Source: Bog-1181 sp964565765 (lineage in GTDB: Bacteria > Oederibacteriota > PGYV01 > Palsa-1178). Taken from it: a stretch of DNA of 47,602 nucleotides. The translations under genes were made by a program, and so were the position numbers. The DNA lies in contig CAZMGF010000016.1 in NCBI GenBank assembly GCA_964565765.1, positions 1 to 47,602 on the forward strand, read 5' to 3'. Position 1 is the first letter of the stretch. Every line of letters begins with the position of its first letter. Under the pieces are notes generated by a model. It searched no databases. It was not told the origin of the DNA and worked only from the letters and a program-made list of their open reading frames with translations. Below are positions 8,402 to 17,865 of this stretch, in pieces.

Positions 8402-8407
8402 TTGACA
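8396..8407. promoter_or_regulatory. 12-bp perfect palindrome overlapping the minus-strand -35 box
   Basis: TGTCAATTGACA is self-complementary over all 12 bases and includes the -35 hexamer of the minus-strand promoter. It could be an operator for a dimeric repressor or a chance product of the TTGACA box. No regulator can be assigned. Confidence 0.35.
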
Positions 8408-8436
8408 TTTTTTCCCGTGCCAGGTGAAATGTAATA

Positions 8437-8464
8437 TTGACTTAAAACGTAATATACTTATAAT
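8437..8464 (+). promoter_or_regulatory. Sigma70-type promoter for recX-alaS and downstream genes
   Basis: TTGACT (8437-8442) and TATAAT (8459-8464) are separated by 16 bases, about 30 bases before the recX start. It is the only clear promoter I see ahead of the 18-kb run of closely spaced genes that ends with hisF. Confidence 0.65.
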
Positions 8465-8493
8465 ATGACCTTACATATAATAAGGAGAGTAAC

Positions 8494-8964
8494 ATGGCGA
8501 AAAAAGAGACATCCGCAAGGGAATTCGGCCTTAAATTGCTGGGGATAAGCGGCCGCACAGAGGCGCAGCTCAGGCAAAAAATGCAGGCAAAAGGTTTTGA
8601 AGATGATGAAATATCCGGGGCAATTGAATATTTTAAAACAAGAAATTTTATTAACGACGCTGACTTTGCCGCCAAAGCCGTTGAAAAATATATGGAAAAT
8701 TCATATTTTTCAAAGGAAATGATAAGGGAGAAGCTCGTTGAAAAAAGAGTGGCGGAAACTGTGATTGAAGAGGCTCTCTCCGGTATTTCGGACCATGATA
8801 CGGCGGTTGCGGCGTTCAGGGCAAAATTCAAGGGAGCTGAAAAACCTGAAAATGTCATTAAACTAAGGCAGAAAGCGGCTATTTATTTGCAAACAAAAGG
8901 TTTTGATTATGATATAATTGAGGAAATTCTTGAAAGCGAAATAAAAGGAGGAACTTCATTTTGA
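8494..8964 (+). CDS. recX: Regulatory protein RecX
   Basis: The 156-residue product has the all-helical three-repeat RecX pattern: GLKLLGISGRTEAQLRQKM and GFEDDEISGAIEYF, then NDADFAAKAVEKY and FSKEMIREKLVEKRV. Length and layout match the family. RecX binds RecA filaments and limits RecA activity in recombination and SOS induction. AAGGAG precedes the ATG. It lies directly before alaS, a common neighbour in bacteria where recA-recX-alaS cluster, but no recA is present here. Its stop codon overlaps the alaS TTG start (TTGA). Confidence 0.85.
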   Translation: MAKKETSAREFGLKLLGISGRTEAQLRQKMQAKGFEDDEISGAIEYFKTRNFINDADFAAKAVEKYMENSYFSKEMIREKLVEKRVAETVIEEALSGISDHDTAVAAFRAKFKGAEKPENVIKLRQKAAIYLQTKGFDYDIIEEILESEIKGGTSF

Positions 8965-11582
8965 ACAGTAATGAACTTAGGAAATTATACCTGCAGTTCT
9001 TCGCGGAGAGGGGCCATTCTGTCAGGCCGTCATCTTCGCTTATACCTGACGACACCAGCCTGCTGTTCACGGTGGCCGGCATGGTTCCATTCAAAAATCA
9101 TTTTCTGGGCAAGATACCCCTGACTTTTACAAGGGCCGCCACTTCCCAGAAATGCATAAGGACGAATGACATAGAAAACGTGGGGCGCACCCGCAGGCAC
9201 CATACATTTTTTGAGATGCTCGGGAATTTTTCATTCGGCGATTATTTCAAGGAAGACGCGATAAAATGGGGCTGGGAATTTTTGACAGAGGCGGTCAAGC
9301 TGCCGAAAGAAAGGCTTTATGTTACAGTATACCTTGATGACGATGAAGCCTATGAAATATGGAACAAAAAGATAAAAGTGCCGGAAGAGCGCATATTTAG
9401 GCTAGGCAAAGATACCAATTTCTGGGAAATGGGAACGGTCGGCCCATGCGGCTATTGCAGCGAGATATATTATGATTTTGAAAGCGGCAAAAAAGAAAAA
9501 GTTACGGCCGAAGAGATAGAAAAAAATGATGACAGGTTCCTTGAAGTCTGGAACCTTGTTTTTACCCAGTTTGACAAACAGGCCGACGGCTCGCTGGGGC
9601 CGCTCAAACAGAAGAACATCGACACCGGCATGGGGCTTGAAAGGCTCGCGGCCGTATCCCAGGGAGTTTATTCCAATTTTGAAACCGACCTTTTTATGCC
9701 CGTTATAAAAGATGTTGCCGATAAAGCGGGTATAGCGTATGGAAAAGCGCAGGCAACTGATGTCTCATTAAGGGTAATCGCGGACCACGCAAGGGCGGTG
9801 ACTTTTCTTATCGGCGACGGCGTGCTTCCGTCAAACGAGGGGCGCGGCTATGTTCTGCGCAGGCTCATCAGAAGGGGCGTAAGGCACGGCAGGCTGCTCG
9901 GGTTTAAGGAAGCCTTCCTTAATTCAATAGTTCCGGTGGTGCTGGATATTATGGGCGGAGCGTACCCGGATACCGCGCAGAGAAAAGAATATATCATGCA
10001 GATAATAAAGCTTGAAGAGGAAAAATTCCAGGAAACAATGGACAAAGGGCTTGAAATACTGAACCAGGAAATAGCGGCATTGAAAAAGTCCGGATCCGAC
10101 GTGCTTCCGGGCGGCATAGCGTTCAAACTTTACGACACTTTCGGATTTCCTCTTGAGATTACAGAAGAGATACTTAAGGAAAACTTAATGTCCACAGACA
10201 GGGATTCCTTTAAACGCAATATGGAAGCCCAGCGTGAAGCGGCAAAAAAGGCGTGGAAAGGCGTAAATGTAAGCGCTCAGGACACCGTGCCCGAGGAGAT
10301 ATTAAAAAATATTCCGGCCACAAATTTTACGGGATATGACACCTTTGCCGGAGAAGGATGCCGTGTACTTGCCATTGTAAAAAACAGGGCAAATGTTGAT
10401 TCAATTCAGCAGGGGGAGCGCGCCCTTGTAATGCTTGACAGGACCCCGTTTTACGGCGAAGGCGGCGGGCAGTCAGGCGACCGCGGGGAAATATCTTCCG
10501 AAGGGCTGCTCCTTGAAGTGCTTGACACGCAGAAAAGCGATGACAGGTTCATACACCATGTAAATGTGATAAAAGGCAGGCTTGATAAAAATTCTGTGGT
10601 CAAAGCATCCGTTAACGCGGCTTCGCGTTGGGCCATCATGAAGAACCACACGGCGACCCATCTCTTACAGGCCGCTTTAAGGTCGATTCTGGGGGCGCAT
10701 GTTGAACAGGCCGGCTCTTACGTCGGCCCCGACAGGCTGCGTTTTGATTTTACCCATTTTGCGCCTCTGACAGATGAAGAAATAAGGCGCGTTGAAAAAA
10801 CCGTCAATGACTGGATACAGAAATCTATTCCGGTCAGCGTAAAGGTAATGACTGTAACAGAGGCAAAAAACACAGGGGCAATGGCCCTTTTTGAGGAAAA
10901 ATACAGGGGAGAAGTCAGGGTGGTTTCAATGGGCGGCGTATCAAAAGAACTGTGCGCCGGCACCCATCTGGGAAATATCGGAGAAACAGGGCTCTTTAAG
11001 ATTGTATCGTCTTCATCAACCGCGGCCGGAATCAGAAGGATAGAGGCGCTGACGGGAGAGGCTTCCTACACCATGGTGCTGGAAAACGAAGATTTTATAA
11101 AAGGCATGAGGGAAACTTTCAGGACGGGAAGCCTTAAGGAGCTGGAGGAAAAAATCGGAAGGCTGATTAAGGATAACAGGGAACTTGAGAAAAAGGTCGA
11201 AGAGGTAAAAAAAGCGGGAATAATGAAAAATATCGACGAATATATAAATTCAGCCGTGGATGTGGACGGCGTAAAGGTAATAACGCTAAAGTTTAATAAT
11301 GTTGAAAAAGAGGCGGTAAGGCAGCTCGGCGACGTGCTGAGAGAAAAAGTAAAAAAATCGGTAATTGTGATTGCTTCGGCAACCGAAGGTAAAATAAGCT
11401 TCCTTTCCATGGTTACCGACGACCTGACGGAAAGGCTTGACGCCTCAAAAATAGTCAAACAGGTTGCCGCAATATGCGGCGGCGGCGGCGGCGGAAAAAA
11501 GAATATGGCCGAAGCAGGCGGCAGGGATGAGTCAAAGATAGACGAGGCGCTTTTAACCGTTGTTAAGGCGGTCAAGGGTTGA
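8961..11582 (+). CDS. alaS: Alanine--tRNA ligase
   Basis: This 873-residue protein is full length for bacterial AlaRS. It starts LRKLYLQFFAERGH and carries the class II catalytic core (FTVAGMVPFKNHFLG, GRTRRHHTFFEMLGNFSFGDYFK, FWEMGTVGPCGYCSEIYYD). The editing domain has the zinc-binding HTATH (near residue 562) and CAGTH (near 664), which remove mischarged Ser/Gly. A C-terminal DHHA1/C-Ala domain has a GGGGGG stretch followed by KKNMAEAGG. The TTG start is supported by AAGGAGG nine bases upstream (8945-8951); an ATG three codons later is the alternative. It overlaps recX by 4 bases. Confidence 0.97.
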   Translation: MNSNELRKLYLQFFAERGHSVRPSSSLIPDDTSLLFTVAGMVPFKNHFLGKIPLTFTRAATSQKCIRTNDIENVGRTRRHHTFFEMLGNFSFGDYFKEDAIKWGWEFLTEAVKLPKERLYVTVYLDDDEAYEIWNKKIKVPEERIFRLGKDTNFWEMGTVGPCGYCSEIYYDFESGKKEKVTAEEIEKNDDRFLEVWNLVFTQFDKQADGSLGPLKQKNIDTGMGLERLAAVSQGVYSNFETDLFMPVIKDVADKAGIAYGKAQATDVSLRVIADHARAVTFLIGDGVLPSNEGRGYVLRRLIRRGVRHGRLLGFKEAFLNSIVPVVLDIMGGAYPDTAQRKEYIMQIIKLEEEKFQETMDKGLEILNQEIAALKKSGSDVLPGGIAFKLYDTFGFPLEITEEILKENLMSTDRDSFKRNMEAQREAAKKAWKGVNVSAQDTVPEEILKNIPATNFTGYDTFAGEGCRVLAIVKNRANVDSIQQGERALVMLDRTPFYGEGGGQSGDRGEISSEGLLLEVLDTQKSDDRFIHHVNVIKGRLDKNSVVKASVNAASRWAIMKNHTATHLLQAALRSILGAHVEQAGSYVGPDRLRFDFTHFAPLTDEEIRRVEKTVNDWIQKSIPVSVKVMTVTEAKNTGAMALFEEKYRGEVRVVSMGGVSKELCAGTHLGNIGETGLFKIVSSSSTAAGIRRIEALTGEASYTMVLENEDFIKGMRETFRTGSLKELEEKIGRLIKDNRELEKKVEEVKKAGIMKNIDEYINSAVDVDGVKVITLKFNNVEKEAVRQLGDVLREKVKKSVIVIASATEGKISFLSMVTDDLTERLDASKIVKQVAAICGGGGGGKKNMAEAGGRDESKIDEALLTVVKAVKG

Positions 11583-11586
11583 TGAT

Positions 11587-12003
11587 TTGAAGATAATTTG
11601 TTTTGACCCCGGCACAGTGAGGATCGGCGCGGCCATCAGCGACGAATCGGAATTTATTTCAAGGCCGCTGGGTTTCATAAAAAACGATGAACGGCTCGAA
11701 AGGCTCTTAAAAGAGCTCGCGATAAAAGAGCCGTTTGGCCGCATTATAGTGGGAAATCCGCTGAACATGGACGGCACCAAAAACCCGCGGACAACGCACG
11801 GGGACATTCTCGCGGAAAAGCTTAAGGCATTTTTCCCCGAGGTTCCACTGGAAATGTGGGACGAAAGGCTTTCCACAGCCGATGCTGAAGAAATAATGAT
11901 AATGACCAATGTAAGCAGAAAGAAAAGAAAAAAGAAAATTGACAGCCTCGCTGCGGCGCTTATTTTACAGTCTTATCTTGACAGCAGGGGCCGGAGGAAA
12001 TAA
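11587..12003 (+). CDS. ruvX: Putative pre-16S rRNA nuclease / Holliday junction resolvase RuvX (YqgF)
   Basis: TTG at 11587 gives a 138-residue protein starting KIICFDPGTVRIGAA, the expected YqgF beginning with the first catalytic Asp; an upstream in-frame TTG would place junk inside alaS. Other signatures are IIVGNPLNMDG, MWDERLSTADAE and IDSLAAALILQSYLD. The family has an RNase H fold and trims the 16S rRNA 5' end; a role on Holliday junctions has also been proposed. It starts 4 bases after alaS, and its stop overlaps the mltG start (TAATG), giving the widespread alaS-ruvX-mltG order. Confidence 0.93.
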   Translation: MKIICFDPGTVRIGAAISDESEFISRPLGFIKNDERLERLLKELAIKEPFGRIIVGNPLNMDGTKNPRTTHGDILAEKLKAFFPEVPLEMWDERLSTADAEEIMIMTNVSRKKRKKKIDSLAAALILQSYLDSRGRRK

Positions 12004-13049
12004 TGGGGCAGGACCAGAAAAAGAAAAAAAACGGCACAGGACAGGGGGCATTTCTTGCCTCTGTGGCGGCATTCCTTCTGGTAGCATTCTTTGTATCGCT
12101 GCTGCTGCCCGCGTCATATTCGAGGAGCGAAAGCAAAAAAATATATTTTACCTACGGGACGGGTTTCAGGAAAATATCCGCCGAGCTGCGGCGGCAGGGT
12201 ATGCTCAGGAATCCGCTGGCTTTTAACACGTTTGTCCTGGCAACCGGAATACACAACAAATTCAAGGCCGGAGAATACGAGTTTTCCACGTCGGATTCAG
12301 CGTTAAAGATAATAATTAAAATGATAAAAGGCGAAGTTCTCCAGCATAAAGTGGTGCTTCCGGAGGGCACGGATATTTACGGGGTGGCGGCCGCGCTTGA
12401 TGCTGCAGGGCTTGTGAAAACAGCGGACTTCATGGCGGCCCTGCGCGACCCGGCTGTATTAAAACAGTGCGGTATAAATTACCCCACGGCCGAGGGGCTG
12501 CTTTTTCCTGACACCTATAATTTTGTACTGGGTGAAACGCCGTCAAGGATAATTCAGGCCATGCATGAAAGGTTCCTTGAAAAATCAGCTATTGACCCGG
12601 ATAATACCTATTCAGTGCCGGGGTATAAGATAACCGGTTACAAGGCGCTTATTCTTGCATCGATAATAGAAAAGGAATCCAGGCTTGACGACGAGCGGCC
12701 GCTTGTGGCATCGGTTTTTTACAACCGCTTAAAATCTCCCGAGGCATACCAGCGCAGGCTGGAGTCGTGCGCGACAGTAAGATACGCTCTTAACAAAAAA
12801 ACAGGAATCGTGACTTATAAGGATCTTAAAACTGATTCTCCTTACAATACCTACATCAGGATAGGCCTGCCGCCGGGGCCGATATGCAATCCAGGCATTA
12901 AGAGCATGCAGGCCGCGCTCAATCCTGCAGCCACGAAGTACAGGTATTTTGTTTTGTACGAGAACGGTGAGCATACCTTTTCGGAAACGCTGGATGAGCA
13001 CAATAACGCAAAAAGGATAAATAAAAAAATAAGGGATGACCAGGAATGA
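12003..13049 (+). CDS. mltG: Endolytic murein transglycosylase MltG (YceG-like)
   Basis: The 348-residue protein has a short Lys-rich cytoplasmic tail, one membrane segment (about residues 16-36) and a periplasmic YceG domain. Signatures are PEGTDIYGVA, GLLFPDTYNF (about 165-174), ASIIEKES (219-226, the motif carrying the catalytic Glu), ASVFYNRL and GLPPGPICNPG. MltG cleaves nascent glycan strands at the inner membrane and helps set chain length. It overlaps both neighbours (TAATG upstream, ATGA downstream). Confidence 0.95.
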   Translation: MGQDQKKKKNGTGQGAFLASVAAFLLVAFFVSLLLPASYSRSESKKIYFTYGTGFRKISAELRRQGMLRNPLAFNTFVLATGIHNKFKAGEYEFSTSDSALKIIIKMIKGEVLQHKVVLPEGTDIYGVAAALDAAGLVKTADFMAALRDPAVLKQCGINYPTAEGLLFPDTYNFVLGETPSRIIQAMHERFLEKSAIDPDNTYSVPGYKITGYKALILASIIEKESRLDDERPLVASVFYNRLKSPEAYQRRLESCATVRYALNKKTGIVTYKDLKTDSPYNTYIRIGLPPGPICNPGIKSMQAALNPAATKYRYFVLYENGEHTFSETLDEHNNAKRINKKIRDDQE

Positions 13050-14077
13050 AAAGAATTTTAGCCGTTATAATACTTCTGCTGGCCCCCATGACGCTTCTTG
13101 CCGACTCCATATACGATCTTGCTGGCGACACCCTGCCTGCGGGCAAGGTGCAGATAGAATACAATGAAAAATTTTTTGAGTATGGAACTATTCAGGCTGT
13201 TGCCGGGGAGCCATACGGTACAAATATAACTAATGTAATAACCAACGAACTTTTTACAAATACCAGCGCAGCGACAATTTCAAATACCGGCATGTACCAG
13301 GATTTTGTCCTGAAATTAGGGCTGCCGGGAGGATACGGATTAACAGCTGATTTTGATTATATTTATCAGAACCTCGGCGATATTTATAATTATAATAACG
13401 TGCAGTCAATCGGATTTATATTTTCCAAAGGGGCTGCAAATTCGCTCGGGGTGCTTGCCGGGATGCGCTTTCCAATGAAGCTAAATATTGCCTATGACCC
13501 CCGATTGATAACACCTTTTACGTCGCCTTCTATAGTGGCCGGACTATATTCAAAAGGTTCTTTTGATGTGCTGAATTATAACGTGCAGGCTGCCTTTGAA
13601 CAGCCGCTGGTCCCTGATGCCGTTGTTCAGCCGTCGTTGCCGGACTTTGTCCAGGGAGGGCAGGGAAACCTGAATGTATCAGGATCGTTGGGATATAATA
13701 TTTATGGTAATAAAGCGACGCAATCCATAGAGCTTGCCGTAGAAACGCAGTTCCTTATGCAGGAGTATACCGGATATGAATCTGTGGCATTAAGGGTTGT
13801 GCCGGAAGCAAAAGTATATTTTTATAATGATTTCTATTTTATACTAGGCGTGGAGAAGCTATTATATACTGCGAACACATTTTTGAATGATCCAAATACA
13901 GTAATTTATCTTGTAAAGGTCAACTACATGATAAACAGCGACAACAGGATTATTGCCGCTCCGGCCGGGAACAGCAGGAACGGTTATTCATCTTATGGCG
14001 TATCGCCCACGGCCTCTTCGATTCCCGGGCAAAGCATGCCATGGCAGGTTACGGCAACAGCTACGGTCACGCACTAA
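13046..14077 (+). CDS. Secreted, probable outer-membrane beta-barrel protein of unknown family
   Basis: The 343-residue protein has a clear signal peptide (KR charge, then ILAVIILLLAPMTLL, cleavage likely near LLADS). The mature part is rich in alternating hydrophobic/polar strands and aromatic residues, ends many strands with Gly/Asn turns and has almost no charged helices: the look of a beta-barrel. I recognise no named family. The last about 40 residues (Ser/Gly/Pro-rich, then an alternating Val/Ala/Thr strand) are low complexity. It overlaps mltG by 4 bases (ATGA) and is followed 29 bases later by pilB, the largest intergenic gap in the recX-hisF run. Confidence 0.7.
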   Translation: MKRILAVIILLLAPMTLLADSIYDLAGDTLPAGKVQIEYNEKFFEYGTIQAVAGEPYGTNITNVITNELFTNTSAATISNTGMYQDFVLKLGLPGGYGLTADFDYIYQNLGDIYNYNNVQSIGFIFSKGAANSLGVLAGMRFPMKLNIAYDPRLITPFTSPSIVAGLYSKGSFDVLNYNVQAAFEQPLVPDAVVQPSLPDFVQGGQGNLNVSGSLGYNIYGNKATQSIELAVETQFLMQEYTGYESVALRVVPEAKVYFYNDFYFILGVEKLLYTANTFLNDPNTVIYLVKVNYMINSDNRIIAAPAGNSRNGYSSYGVSPTASSIPGQSMPWQVTATATVTH

Positions 14078-14106
14078 AATAGTTCGTGTCTTAATGGGGA
14101 GGATTT

Positions 14107-15807
14107 GTGCTGACTTTAAAAAACGAGCTTTTCAGGTCAAATCTTGTTAAAAACGGGGTCTTTAAGGAAGAAGATATAAAAAATTATATTGAAGAAGGCA
14201 AGGATAATATGGAAGGCCTCATGCTCCGTTATAAGGTTAAAGAGGACGATGTTTTAATAACTGAGGCGCAGACACTTAACATTCCTTTCGTTGATATTCT
14301 CGCAGCGAATCCCGAGCCTGAAATAGTAATACTGATTCCACAGGAAATCTGCATGTTAAAAGAACTCATCATTTTTTCAAAAAATGGCGATTCTTTTGAT
14401 GTCGCCATGGCCAATCCGACCGATGTTGTCACAATTGACCAGCTTGAAAAGGCCCTTAAACTCCGTATAAAGCCGCACCTTGCTTCCCGCGGCGCGATTT
14501 CGCGCAAGATAAATGAATACGCCGACCATTTTAAATCGAGCATGGTCAGAAAACTCCTTGCGACAGTAAGCGATGAATCATTTCAGCTCACCCGCAAGCT
14601 TGGTTTTGATATAAAGGGAATAGAGGAAGTGGCGGCACAGGCGCCCGTGGTAAGGGCGGTAAACCTCATTATTTTGGGCGGGCTGCTTAAAAGGGCGAGT
14701 GACATTCACCTGATGCCCACCAGGGACAAGCTAAAATGCCTTTACCGCGTCGACGGCATACTTGTCGAGGACCAGGTATTCCCGGCAATAATGGCCCCTT
14801 CAATAATATCAAGGATTAAAATAATGGCGCAGCTTAATATTACGGACAAAAGGCTGCCTCAGGATGGAAGCTTTCATATAGGTATAGAGGGCAGGGAAAT
14901 AGACTTCAGGGTTGCGGTGGCCCCGACGATACACGGTGAAAAAGTCGTCCTGAGAATTCTTGATAAAAGCGCGATAATACTCGGCCTTGACCACCTGGGA
15001 ATTTCCACGCACAACCTGGAGCTTCTCAAGGAAGCTGTAATAAAGCCCAACGGCATAATACTTGTATCCGGCCCGACCGGCTCCGGAAAAACCACCACAC
15101 TTTATTCGGCCCTTGACGCCATTAACAACGGCGAAAAAAACATAACCACCGCGGAGAACCCGGTGGAATACGAAATTCAGGGAATCACCCAGATACAGGT
15201 ACACTCTGAAATAGGGCTTACCTTTGCCAGTATTTTGAGATCGGTCTTAAGGCAGGATCCTGATGTAATCCTTATCGGCGAGATCAGGGATCTTGAAACC
15301 ATGGAAATTGCCCTGCGAGCCTCGCTTACCGGCCACCTGGTTTTCGCCACAGTGCACACAAACGACGCCTCAAGCGCCGTCACAAGGCTGCTCGATATGG
15401 GGGCCGAGCCATACCTGATTACGTCATCGCTCAGGGCCGTTATCAGCCAGAGGCTTGTCAGGAATATCTGCACCAAATGCAGTGAAGAATATCCCATAAG
15501 CAGGGAGACGGCGTTAAAATATTTTAAAGACGACAAGGTGACAAAATTGTACAGGGGAAAAGGGTGCGTTTACTGCTTTAATACAGGCTACCGCGGCAGG
15601 ACGGTGATTTCGGAATTTCTTGAGATAAAGGATAATATACGCGATATGATAATTTCAAGGCAGCCTTCGGTAAAAATCAAAGAGGCGGCTGTGGCACACG
15701 GAATGAAAAGTATGTTTATGGATGGTATGGACAAGGTAAAAAGCGGCATAACCACAATTGAAGAAGTTTTAAAAGTATCGGAGGACGCGGATGAAAAACA
15801 GCGGTAA
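14107..15807 (+). CDS. pilB: Type IV pilus / type II secretion assembly ATPase (PilB/GspE family)
   Basis: The 566-residue protein has an N-terminal MshEN-like region (about 1-140) and a RecA-like motor. The motor has Walker A GPTGSGKT (about residues 322-329), Walker B region VILIGEIRD and His box TGHLVFATVHTNDA. A tetracysteine zinc motif is near the C-terminus (CTKC about 455-458, CVYC about 487-490). These mark extension ATPases that power pilus or pseudopilus assembly at the inner membrane; length is as in PilB. No other pilus gene is in the window, so GspE cannot be excluded. The GTG start has GGGGAGG just upstream. It overlaps rnr by 17 bases. Confidence 0.92.
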   Translation: MLTLKNELFRSNLVKNGVFKEEDIKNYIEEGKDNMEGLMLRYKVKEDDVLITEAQTLNIPFVDILAANPEPEIVILIPQEICMLKELIIFSKNGDSFDVAMANPTDVVTIDQLEKALKLRIKPHLASRGAISRKINEYADHFKSSMVRKLLATVSDESFQLTRKLGFDIKGIEEVAAQAPVVRAVNLIILGGLLKRASDIHLMPTRDKLKCLYRVDGILVEDQVFPAIMAPSIISRIKIMAQLNITDKRLPQDGSFHIGIEGREIDFRVAVAPTIHGEKVVLRILDKSAIILGLDHLGISTHNLELLKEAVIKPNGIILVSGPTGSGKTTTLYSALDAINNGEKNITTAENPVEYEIQGITQIQVHSEIGLTFASILRSVLRQDPDVILIGEIRDLETMEIALRASLTGHLVFATVHTNDASSAVTRLLDMGAEPYLITSSLRAVISQRLVRNICTKCSEEYPISRETALKYFKDDKVTKLYRGKGCVYCFNTGYRGRTVISEFLEIKDNIRDMIISRQPSVKIKEAAVAHGMKSMFMDGMDKVKSGITTIEEVLKVSEDADEKQR

Positions 15808-17863
15808 TCAGGGGGTTGACAGGAGAAAAGTTGAGGAACTTGTAAAAAATTCCGGTTTTGCGATGGATGTGCGCGGGGTTATGCAGGCCCTTAAACTGCC
15901 GAAAAAATACAGGGGCACCGTAAAGCATATATTAAAGGACCTTTCACGCGGCGGAGCGATCAATAAAAAAGGGAGAAAGTTTAACCGTGAGGCGGAGCAA
16001 AAAACAGTTACCGGAAAGATAGACATCCGTAATGACTTCGGCTTTCTGCTGCGTCCCGAGGGTGAGGATATTTTTATAGGGAGAAATTCAGCAGAGGACC
16101 TGCTGCCGGGAGACATAATAGAGGTGTGGCCGAAAAAATCAAGGTCGGGCGGCGTAGAGGGAGAGTTAAAAACCATAATACAGAGGACCCAGTCGCCTGT
16201 AATGTGCAGGGTAAAAATAACAGGCAATGAAGTGTGCGCCGTGCTTCCTTTTAAAACCACCCCGCTTATAAAACTTATTGATCCGCCGGAAAAGCTTGAA
16301 GAAGGGGATCTTATACTGGTAAAAATTGAAGAAACCATGCCGGCGCTTACCGCGGTGGTTACATCCCATATTTATGATAAAAGTGATGTGAAAATGTATG
16401 TTGATTTTATCCTGGCAAGAAACGAAATACGCAGGTCCTTTCCCGACGCGGTGCTTGCCGAGGCAGACAGGATGGCGCTTGATACGGATAAAATTTCCGG
16501 CCGGCTCGATTTAAGGGAGCGTACCATATTTACGATAGACCCTCTGGACGCGAAGGATTTTGACGACGCGGTTTCCCTTGAAAAGAACGGCGACCATTAC
16601 ATGCTGGGTGTTCATATTGCCGATGTTACCCATTATATGAAGGAAGGGGCACCGCTGGATATGGAGGCCTATCAGCGCGGGACCAGCGTATATCTACCCG
16701 GAACGGTTATTCCCATGCTGCCGGAAAAACTTTCAAACGAACTCTGCTCGCTTAAGGGCGGCGTTGACAGGATGACTTTTTCCATACTTATGGATGTTGA
16801 CGCCGAAGGAAAGATTGTTTCTTATGAAATTAAAGAATCCATAATTAATAGTAAAAAAAGGATGACATACGAGGAAGTTGACGACGTCCTGCTGGGCAAG
16901 GGGGATGCCGGCGCGTCCGAAGAGGTTAAAAAATCCATATTTCTCATGAATTCTTTGAGGGATATACTCAGGCGCAGGTTCATTGACGGAGGTTCCATTG
17001 ATTTTACACTGGGGGAGCCGGCTTTTGTTTACAATGAAGACGGGAGCATAGCGAATATAATAAGGAAGGAAACCACTGATTCACACAAGCTCATTGAATA
17101 TTTTATGGTATCCGCGAATGTCTGCGCAGCGGATTTTATTGAAAAACACTCAAAAAAGGCCGGTATTTACAGGGTGCACGAAAAACCATTTATGAAAGAT
17201 ATAGAGGAGTTTAACCGGTATATGCGCGGCATGGGAATTGAAGTAAAGTTAACCGCCGGGACAAACAAGGAATTTCAGATGGTACTTGAAAAGGTTAAGG
17301 GGAGCGAAAAAAGCGATTTGATTGAGAAAAAACTTTTAAGGGCCATGAAGCTTGCCAGGTATTCCGAAAAAAATCTCGGCCATTTCGGCCTCGGGCTGGA
17401 GCATTATTCCCACTTTACGTCGCCGATAAGGCGCTACGCGGATGTGCTCGCCCACAGGCTGATAAAACATTTTTCGGGATTTGAGGCCATGAAGGACGCG
17501 GACAGGGCTTACTTAAAGACGGCTGCGGAAAATATTTCATCCTGCGAAGAAAGGGCGGAGAAGGCTGAAAATGACATCTTCAGGCTCTATTGCCTGGACT
17601 TTTTAAAGGGGCGCCTTGGCGACGAAATGGAAGGGGTGGTCAGCAGGGTGACCAAAAACGGGCTTGTAATAGAGCTTAAGGAATACCCCGTGGAAGGGTT
17701 CCTTAATTTTGACGCGCTGCCGGGTGATGAATACGTATTTGACCAGTATTCCCAGACGGCAAAAGGCAGGCGGTCCAAAAAAATAATTAAAACAGGCATG
17801 GATTTTTCTGTTATAATAACGCGGATAGATCTTGAATCACTCAAAATCGAACTGGAGCCCTAA
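15791..17863 (+). CDS. rnr: Ribonuclease R (RNase II/RNB family exoribonuclease)
   Basis: The 690-residue protein starts with a winged-helix-like region. Cold-shock-type domains (with TGKIDIRNDFGFLLRPEGEDIFI) come next, then the RNB catalytic domain with TIDPLDAKDFDDAVSL (Asp cluster from residue 250) and HYSHFTSPIRRYADVLAHRLI. A C-terminal S1 domain begins at GDEMEGVVSRVTKNGLVIEL. The enzyme degrades RNA 3' to 5' and copes with structured RNA. Compared with long RNase R versions it lacks a Lys-rich tail. GGAGG (15780-15784) supports the ATG at 15791, which lies inside the end of pilB. Confidence 0.94.
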   Translation: MKNSGNQGVDRRKVEELVKNSGFAMDVRGVMQALKLPKKYRGTVKHILKDLSRGGAINKKGRKFNREAEQKTVTGKIDIRNDFGFLLRPEGEDIFIGRNSAEDLLPGDIIEVWPKKSRSGGVEGELKTIIQRTQSPVMCRVKITGNEVCAVLPFKTTPLIKLIDPPEKLEEGDLILVKIEETMPALTAVVTSHIYDKSDVKMYVDFILARNEIRRSFPDAVLAEADRMALDTDKISGRLDLRERTIFTIDPLDAKDFDDAVSLEKNGDHYMLGVHIADVTHYMKEGAPLDMEAYQRGTSVYLPGTVIPMLPEKLSNELCSLKGGVDRMTFSILMDVDAEGKIVSYEIKESIINSKKRMTYEEVDDVLLGKGDAGASEEVKKSIFLMNSLRDILRRRFIDGGSIDFTLGEPAFVYNEDGSIANIIRKETTDSHKLIEYFMVSANVCAADFIEKHSKKAGIYRVHEKPFMKDIEEFNRYMRGMGIEVKLTAGTNKEFQMVLEKVKGSEKSDLIEKKLLRAMKLARYSEKNLGHFGLGLEHYSHFTSPIRRYADVLAHRLIKHFSGFEAMKDADRAYLKTAAENISSCEERAEKAENDIFRLYCLDFLKGRLGDEMEGVVSRVTKNGLVIELKEYPVEGFLNFDALPGDEYVFDQYSQTAKGRRSKKIIKTGMDFSVIITRIDLESLKIELEP

Positions 17864-17865
17864 TA

